The notes under the pieces are model-generated. The model ran no database searches. It was not told where the DNA came from and saw only the letters and a list, made by a program, of their open reading frames with translations. The position numbers and the translations under genes were made by a program. Positions 1-5,132 of a DNA stretch of 10,720 nucleotides are shown in pieces (the first letter of the stretch is position 1; the number at the start of each line of letters is the position of its first letter). Source of the stretch: Bacilli bacterium (GTDB lineage: Bacteria > Bacillota_I > Bacilli_A > RF39 > UBA660). The stretch is from assembly GCA_024698845.1 (NCBI GenBank), contig JAILQR010000024.1:1-10720 (forward strand). Reading direction: 5' to 3'.

Positions 1-539
1 TAACAGAAAATAACTTAAAGAAATTAGTACATGCAGATGTATTTAGATCTTTTGGTTATAACACTAAAACTTTAATAAGTAATATTGATGCTCTTTTAAA
101 CTATGCAGAAATATCTAATGGACTTGATATTGAAAGTGTTAGCGAACCATATTTAATAATCGAAAAAGAATATGATAAGAAGGAACTAAGATTAATAGAA
201 AGAGAAACTTTTGGCTTTTATGTTTCTAATCATCCATCTGCATCATATCAAAATAATGTTTTAAAAATAGAAAAAGTAGAAAGTAACTTTAATAAAAAAG
301 TAAATATGATTGTTGTTTGTGAACTAATTGATAGTTTCAAAACAAAGAAAAATGAAAATATGGCTTCAATTACAATTTCTGATGAAACTGGTGAAATGGA
401 AGCGATTATCTTCCCATCTGTTTATAAACAAATTGAAAAAATAAATGAAGGAGATATTTTGTTAATTAAAGGAACTGTTGGAAAAAGATATAGTGACTAT
501 CAAATTATGGTTGATAGTATTGTAAAGAAAAATGAATAA
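1..539 (+). CDS. dnaE: DNA polymerase III alpha subunit DnaE, C-terminal part (5' truncated)
   Basis: The first complete codon in the window is at 3, and 178 codons are readable to the TAA at 537-539. The product is the tail of the DnaE-type C-family DNA polymerase, which in low-GC Gram-positives extends primers and helps lagging-strand synthesis alongside PolC. Three things identify it. The end of the helix-hairpin-helix region lies at about 27-110 (DVFRSFGYNTKTL). The conserved family motif ERETFGFYVSNHP ends at 236. An OB-fold follows at about 300-530 with MASITISDETGEMEAIIFP and a KGTV strand, typical of the DnaE nucleic-acid-binding OB domain. The protein stops directly after the OB-fold, so this is a short form without an extra C-terminal domain. 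I see no obvious QxxLF-type clamp-binding motif in the visible part. No terminator follows, so read-through into the pilin gene is possible. An ATG at 306 is internal, not a start. Confidence 0.93.
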   Translation, partial: TENNLKKLVHADVFRSFGYNTKTLISNIDALLNYAEISNGLDIESVSEPYLIIEKEYDKKELRLIERETFGFYVSNHPSASYQNNVLKIEKVESNFNKKVNMIVVCELIDSFKTKKNENMASITISDETGEMEAIIFPSVYKQIEKINEGDILLIKGTVGKRYSDYQIMVDSIVKKNE

Positions 540-556
540 CATTTATCTATCTTAAA

Positions 557-585
557 TTGACTTTTATTAAATAATAAATTAAAAT
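557..585 (+). promoter_or_regulatory. Putative sigma-A promoter for the pilin-lipoprotein unit
   Basis: A -35 box TTGACT (557-562) and a -10 box TAAAAT (580-585) are separated by exactly 17 bp. Each box has one mismatch to the sigma-A consensus. Transcription would start near 592 and give a leader of about 25 nt. This is the only well-spaced pair in the dnaE-pilin gap. The surroundings are almost pure A/T, so chance matches are a real risk. Confidence 0.55.
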
Positions 586-605
586 TAAAAATGTATAGTA
601 GAAAT

Positions 606-612
606 GGTGATC
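606..612 (+). promoter_or_regulatory. Ribosome binding site of the pilin gene, shifted register (GGTGATC)
   Basis: There is no AGGAGG upstream of the ATG at 617. GGTGATC at 606-612 instead matches the downstream part of the full 16S-complementary string AAAGGAGGTGATC. It ends 4 nt before the ATG, which is the spacing expected if it pairs in that register. This supports the start at 617, as does the short basic leader it gives the prepilin. Confidence 0.55.
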
Positions 613-616
613 ATAC

Positions 617-3600
617 ATGAAGAAGAATAATAAGGCTTTTACACTAATTGAATTAATTGCAACAATTACAATATTATCTATTGTAATATTAATTGCAACC
701 ATTTCTTACACTAAAATAAGACGTAGTGTACTTAACAATCAATATAAAAATGTTAAATCATTAATAGAATCAAATGCAGTTAAATACTCAGCTAAAAATG
801 GTTACTATGCATTCTTTGTTCAAGAATTAATTGATGATGGTTTACTTGAACCAGATGATGAAAATAATGTATATGACCCAAGAGATAATAGTGTTTTAAA
901 CTGCCATATTGTTATGGTAGCAGAAGATGCTAACGGTAATTTATCTGCTAAACTTCAAACAGAAGATCATAGAGAATCAGGAACTTGTAAATATACAGAT
1001 ATAGATGTATATCCATCTAAGTTAAAAATTACTGCTAAAGTATCAGGAACATCAATTAATTATACTCCTACATCAAATGTTAGAATTAACACATCTGATG
1101 TTTTCCCATTAATATCTGATGGATGGACTAATAGATCACTTGATTTAAAATGTGACGCATCTGGAATAACTGAAGATATTACAGGATCTAGAATTGTATG
1201 GAATAAAAATACTGATAACATAAAAATATATCCTGATATAAATTACACAACTAGTGAATATGGTGTATATAATGATTATTATTACTTAGATTTTTATACA
1301 CCTGCAGATAATCAATACCAAGCTAAGTTAAAATATAAATTTGATAATGAAAAGCCAGTAATATATGCTGATAAAACTAAATTAGCTAAGGCAACACCTA
1401 ATACAGATTGGCATCAATCAAAATCAGTTATTATGTATGTATCAGATAAAGATGGTGTAGGACTAGATAGAGTATATGTAGGATCTAGACCTTGTACTGA
1501 TATGCTTACTGATAAAAACTTAGGTCAAGCTGCAATACCTGGTTTATACCAAGTATATCAATTTAGAGAAAATATTAATGGTACAGGAATTAATGCAAAT
1601 GTATGTGCTGTTGATAAACTTGGTAATATAGCTGAATCAGGCAAAATATTAATTAAAAATGTAGATAATATAAAACCAACATGTACAATTAATGAACCAG
1701 CACAAGATGGAGAAAACGGATGGCATAAGGCACAATTTGATGTAACATTTAGTTACACAGATCCAGGAACTTATGCATCAAGCGTAATTAAACATGGATT
1801 TGCTAAAACATCAAATCCTGCATATAATGCTGATACTGCTTATACTCAATCTGCTAATACTGATAAAAATGGTCAAAACTACTATGGTAAAGTAGAAGAT
1901 AAAGCTGGTAATATTGGTACATGTAATAAAAATGTAAAAAAAGATAATGTTAACCCAACATGTTCACTTGCAACAACTGCTAATCCAACTGGTGAAAATA
2001 ACTGGTACAAAGCAGCTATTACAGTTAACTTAACTAAAGGTGATGATCATAGTGGTGTTAAATTCTATGGAACAATAGATTCATCAACAGTAAATTATAA
2101 TAGTAAAACACAATTCGTACAAAATGATGATAGAAAAGCTTTCACTGTTTATGGATATGTAAAAGATGAAGCTGGTAATACTGCAAGTTGTAGCAAAGGC
2201 GGACTTAAAAAAGATACAGTTGGACCTACTTGTACATTTGAAGTTACAAGTGGTACAAAAGGAAATGGAAACTGGTACGTAAGTAATGTTGATTTTAAAA
2301 CCAATAATGCTGATGCAACATCTGGTGTTAATGGTTATACAATAACAACATCATCTACTACTAGTCCAACATATAATTCAACTAACACTTGGACAATTTC
2401 AAATGATACATTAAGTACAGGTAGATCATATTACTGCTATGTTAGAGATGAAGCAGGAAATAAAGGAAGCAATTCAATTGTTTACTATAAAGATACAATT
2501 GCTCCAACATGTACTGTTACTCCAACAGGAACTCAATCAGCAGTACTTGATTCAAAAACTTGGTTTAAATCTGATGTACTTGTAAACTTAACAACTAACG
2601 ATCCAAAACACGGATCTAATGAATCTTCAAGTGGAGTACAAAATTATAACGTAAGTTTATCTTCTAATGACTTATCGCAAAAGAAAAGTTCTTTGACATA
2701 TAATAGTGACACAACATCTTCTGGTAGAAATGTTTATGGTACAGTTCAAGATGCTGCTGGTAATAAAGGATACTGTGATACAAAAGTATACAGAGATACA
2801 ACAGCACCTAATATATTAACTATTGAAAATACTCATGGTAATGGCTGGTGTAATAGAGGTTGTATAGACAATGACGAAATGAAACTAGTTACAACTGTTA
2901 GAGAAGACGGTGTAGGAGTACAATTCTATGACTACTCTGATAACTTAGTTGATTTCTGGGAAAGAGAAAATACAAGTGCAACACAAACAACATCACTTCC
3001 ATATCATGCAGAAAGATATGGTAATACTTATGTAAGAGTATGTGATAGATTAAATAACTGTGATATTAAACCATATTTTGCAATGATAGATGGAACAGCT
3101 CCTACAGACTTTGGGTTCACATATACAGGAGAACTTGTAGAAGTTGGTAGACCAGATTATTATAATAGCCCAGTAAATCCTGTATTCTATTTCTACTGTT
3201 CAGATAACTTATCTGGTGTATCTCATACAGATATATATTATAGAAATAAAACAACAGGTGAAACACTAGGTGGAGCTGGAGGATCTAGAAATCCAGAACA
3301 CCCATATTATACAGATATTGGCCCATTCCCAAATGGTGAACATAACTTAAGAGAATTCTGTACAGATTATGCAGGTAATACATCTAATGCAGACTGGGAT
3401 ATAAATATTATATCAAGATCATCAAGTTCCTCTGGGTCACCAGGTATTTCTGGTACTGGTGCACCAACTGGTGGTGGTTATACTTGTAAAAAATATAAAA
3501 AGAGAGTATATGATCCTGCTGAATGTCCACGTGACGGATGGACAACAGTTATGGATTCTACAACAAGATGTGTACAAGAGAATGCTCCTGGTGGTGGTGG

Positions 3601-3883
3601 ATATAATCCATCAAACGGATGTGAATATACTTCGGTAAGTACTCCATTAGATCCCAAGGTTAGTTATAGTGGCGGACATGTCATTGATACAGCGGCTAAT
3701 ACAAAATTGGTATTTTCTGGTGGATCTTACTACTATGTTACAGACGCAGACAGAGGAACTGGTGTAAACTATAACAAATATGTTACAGGTAAAAAATGTT
3801 CACGAATTCACTGTTATTTGGAACATTATGGTAATACCAATGTTGCAAATGTTACTGATAAAGTATGTTGTGATAATTCTTAG
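617..3883 (+). CDS. Giant type IV prepilin-like surface protein with seven Ig-like repeats and Cys-rich cap
   Basis: This 1088-residue protein is very long for a pilin, since major pilins have about 100-200 residues. The leader MKKNNKA is followed by mature FTLIELI, with Phe8 at +1 and Glu12 at +5. A hydrophobic helix runs to about residue 32. This is the prepilin peptidase recognition and assembly signal of type IV pilins and Com pseudopilins. Residues 33-130 look like a compact pilin body, with Cys96 and Cys124 able to form the usual D-region disulfide. Residues 131-242 are a beta-rich region of unclear fold with a lone Cys179. Seven Ig-like repeats of about 90-107 residues follow, starting at Asp243, 350, 443, 533, 626, 727 and 825. 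A Ser/Gly linker (about 933-956) leads to a C-terminal domain with eight cysteines. The likely role is a modular pilin or tip adhesin, assembled by a pilus machine not seen in this window. The pilin signal is sure; the adhesin role is inference. Confidence 0.88.
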   Translation: MKKNNKAFTLIELIATITILSIVILIATISYTKIRRSVLNNQYKNVKSLIESNAVKYSAKNGYYAFFVQELIDDGLLEPDDENNVYDPRDNSVLNCHIVMVAEDANGNLSAKLQTEDHRESGTCKYTDIDVYPSKLKITAKVSGTSINYTPTSNVRINTSDVFPLISDGWTNRSLDLKCDASGITEDITGSRIVWNKNTDNIKIYPDINYTTSEYGVYNDYYYLDFYTPADNQYQAKLKYKFDNEKPVIYADKTKLAKATPNTDWHQSKSVIMYVSDKDGVGLDRVYVGSRPCTDMLTDKNLGQAAIPGLYQVYQFRENINGTGINANVCAVDKLGNIAESGKILIKNVDNIKPTCTINEPAQDGENGWHKAQFDVTFSYTDPGTYASSVIKHGFAKTSNPAYNADTAYTQSANTDKNGQNYYGKVEDKAGNIGTCNKNVKKDNVNPTCSLATTANPTGENNWYKAAITVNLTKGDDHSGVKFYGTIDSSTVNYNSKTQFVQNDDRKAFTVYGYVKDEAGNTASCSKGGLKKDTVGPTCTFEVTSGTKGNGNWYVSNVDFKTNNADATSGVNGYTITTSSTTSPTYNSTNTWTISNDTLSTGRSYYCYVRDEAGNKGSNSIVYYKDTIAPTCTVTPTGTQSAVLDSKTWFKSDVLVNLTTNDPKHGSNESSSGVQNYNVSLSSNDLSQKKSSLTYNSDTTSSGRNVYGTVQDAAGNKGYCDTKVYRDTTAPNILTIENTHGNGWCNRGCIDNDEMKLVTTVREDGVGVQFYDYSDNLVDFWERENTSATQTTSLPYHAERYGNTYVRVCDRLNNCDIKPYFAMIDGTAPTDFGFTYTGELVEVGRPDYYNSPVNPVFYFYCSDNLSGVSHTDIYYRNKTTGETLGGAGGSRNPEHPYYTDIGPFPNGEHNLREFCTDYAGNTSNADWDINIISRSSSSSGSPGISGTGAPTGGGYTCKKYKKRVYDPAECPRDGWTTVMDSTTRCVQENAPGGGGYNPSNGCEYTSVSTPLDPKVSYSGGHVIDTAANTKLVFSGGSYYYVTDADRGTGVNYNKYVTGKKCSRIHCYLEHYGNTNVANVTDKVCCDNS
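1343..3412 (+). repeat. Seven tandem Ig-like repeats in the pilin-like protein
   Basis: The repeats begin at 1343, 1664, 1943, 2213, 2492, 2795 and 3089, and the last ends near 3412. Each opens with D-[NTG]-x-x-P, often followed by TCT. Most then have an aromatic-rich turn (GWHKA, NWYKA, NWYVS, TWFKS), a central GV turn (usually SGV, GVG in repeats 1 and 6), and near the end V-x-D-x-A-G-N, degenerate as KLGN and RLNN in repeats 1 and 6. Repeats 2-5 are the most alike and the outer ones more diverged. At DNA level the copies differ at many positions, so this is an old duplication, not a recent slippage array. The layout resembles Ig-like stalk domains of large bacterial adhesins. Confidence 0.82.
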
Positions 3884-3891
3884 TTAATTTT

Positions 3892-3896
3892 GGAGG
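3892..3896 (+). promoter_or_regulatory. Ribosome binding site of the lipoprotein gene
   Basis: GGAGG lies 8 nt after the pilin stop codon and only 4 nt before the ATG at 3901, a short spacing. It still favours 3901 over the internal ATG at 3952, which would remove the lysine-rich n-region of the signal peptide. Confidence 0.65.
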
Positions 3897-3900
3897 ATTT

Positions 3901-5010
3901 ATGAAAATTATAAAGAAAAACGGATTTAAATTTAATAAAAAAAATAAAGTTATGGTTGTTAGTACAACAGCAGTTTGTATCGTATCCCTAATTAGCGGGA
4001 TTACAGCTTGTAATGCGAGAGTAGTTGGAGGCCCAACTGCTCAACCATCACAAACAATAGTTAATCAACAAGTAAGTGATACTACGACAACATTTGATGA
4101 TTATACAAACTCAACATCTGCAACTTCATCAGCGAGTATGTCAAATATAAATGTTACTGGATCATCAACTTCATCAACCACTGAATATACTACTGAATCT
4201 CAAACTGAACCTACAGTTCAATATGATTTTAGCTGGGGTGATTCTTATAATTCATCTTTTGATGCATATTTAACAAATAATTACGGATATGATTTGATAA
4301 CGTTCGCTCAATTTTACGGTCTTGATGGTAATAGTATTTTACAACAATATTTTGTTGACTATGTAAATCAAGCTAATGGAACTTCATATGAATATATTCC
4401 TTTTGAAGAAGTAAATTATTTTTACCGATTTATAACACGTGAAGGATCACTTTGCGAACATGTTTGTAGAGATGATGAAGATTCGTTTAATAGTCATTTG
4501 TTATTCGGCTCAAGTAATAATTGGATATATATGAATATGGAATCCCCTTTAATTAATAAGTATTATTTATCATATCTTGTATGGTCTGGCGATACATATG
4601 GTTCTATGATTTCTTGTTCAGAACTTGAATCTATTTATCCTAGCTTAGACTACTCAAACATTGATGCAGTATGTGAAGTCCTAGGCAGTCATGAAACTGC
4701 AGGAAGTGATGGAAATGCATTTACAGCCGAAGATCTTATTACACAATGTATCATAAATAACAATATAATATTCTGGGTATGTAGAAGCGAAGGAATTGCT
4801 GATCTAAATGTTGCATCTAATCCTGAAACATGTGAGATATTTAATCAATATTTAGTAAATCACTTTGGTGAAAATGCGCCACAATTTGGACAACCTGTAA
4901 CTAGAGAAATGTATGTTGAAATATTTGGTGAAGAGCCAATGCAATTTGAATTTCTTCCAGAAACTCCTGTTATGCTTGCTGAAAATTCTTCTAATTCAAG
5001 ACAAAGGTAA
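3901..5010 (+). CDS. Putative surface lipoprotein of unknown function, partner of the pilin-like protein
   Basis: I do not recognise this 369-residue protein. Its N-terminus has a lysine-rich n-region (residues 1-16), a hydrophobic core (about 17-33) and then ITAC at 34-37, which fits a lipobox with Cys37 as the lipidated residue. This predicts anchoring to the outer face of the membrane. Residues about 45-102 are rich in Thr, Ser and Gln, like the flexible spacers of Gram-positive lipoproteins. The remaining 260 or so residues look globular, acidic and aromatic-rich, with cysteines at 185, 189, 239, 258, 283, 294 and 311. I see no enzyme motif. The gene starts 17 bp after the pilin stop, has no separate promoter that I can see, and ends just before a strong terminator, so it very likely shares an mRNA with the pilin gene. 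A role as a pilus-associated anchor, assembly factor or receptor is inference. If Cys37 is not lipidated, the N-terminus would be an ordinary signal or membrane anchor. Confidence 0.75.
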   Translation: MKIIKKNGFKFNKKNKVMVVSTTAVCIVSLISGITACNARVVGGPTAQPSQTIVNQQVSDTTTTFDDYTNSTSATSSASMSNINVTGSSTSSTTEYTTESQTEPTVQYDFSWGDSYNSSFDAYLTNNYGYDLITFAQFYGLDGNSILQQYFVDYVNQANGTSYEYIPFEEVNYFYRFITREGSLCEHVCRDDEDSFNSHLLFGSSNNWIYMNMESPLINKYYLSYLVWSGDTYGSMISCSELESIYPSLDYSNIDAVCEVLGSHETAGSDGNAFTAEDLITQCIINNNIIFWVCRSEGIADLNVASNPETCEIFNQYLVNHFGENAPQFGQPVTREMYVEIFGEEPMQFEFLPETPVMLAENSSNSRQR

Positions 5011-5023
5011 GAATTTTCGTTAT

Positions 5024-5058
5024 AAAACTTACAACTATAAAAAGTTGTAAGTTTTTTT
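5024..5058 (+). terminator. Rho-independent terminator of the pilin-lipoprotein unit
   Basis: A perfect 13-bp stem (5024-5036 with 5043-5055) has core arms ACTTACAACT and AGTTGTAAGT. It has a 6-nt loop (ATAAAA) and a run of seven T at 5052-5058. It begins 14 nt after the stop of the lipoprotein gene. The A-run on the left arm may give weak termination of minus-strand transcripts, but no minus-strand gene is present. Confidence 0.93.
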
Positions 5059-5068
5059 ATTAACTTTA

Positions 5069-5098
5069 TATACAATTTTTTATATTGCATGATATAAT
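5069..5098 (+). promoter_or_regulatory. Extended -10 promoter of polC
   Basis: A consensus TATAAT at 5093-5098 is preceded by TG-A (5090-5092), giving a full extended -10 element. The -35 region is weak; TATACA at 5069-5074, with 18-bp spacing, is the best candidate. Expected start is near 5105, with a leader of about 28 nt. The position just after the upstream terminator fits independent transcription of polC. Confidence 0.72.
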
Positions 5099-5118
5099 AA
5101 TTAATAGTGAAAAATGGT

Positions 5119-5124
5119 AGGAGG
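5119..5124 (+). promoter_or_regulatory. Ribosome binding site of polC
   Basis: A full AGGAGG, followed by another G, stands 8 nt before the ATG at 5133. This is the strongest ribosome binding site in the window and fixes the polC start. Confidence 0.85.
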
Positions 5125-5132
5125 GTTTTATT

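Noticed and set aside
306..539. Short 77-codon gene starting at the ATG at 306
   Set aside because: The same frame is open from position 3 and encodes the conserved DnaE motif GFYVSNHP upstream of this ATG, so it is an internal methionine of dnaE.
563..578. Inverted repeat TTTATT/AATAAA with 4-nt loop after dnaE, as terminator or operator
   Set aside because: It is only 6 A/T pairs with no T-run behind it and sits in the spacer of the predicted promoter. Such repeats are expected by chance in this base composition.
594..599. TATAGT as an alternative -10 box for the pilin gene
   Set aside because: The TTGACT box would be 31 bp away and there is no other -35 box at a proper distance. The start would fall on the ribosome binding site.
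1343..3412. Repeat tract as a CRISPR-like or phase-variable DNA repeat array
   Set aside because: Similarity is at protein level with about 90-107-residue units. The DNA copies have diverged, and there are no short identical repeats with unique spacers or long simple-sequence tracts.
540..5132. Pilin-lipoprotein unit as part of a mobile element or phage
   Set aside because: No transposase, integrase, tRNA target or terminal repeats are visible at either end. Insertion remains only an inference from gene context.
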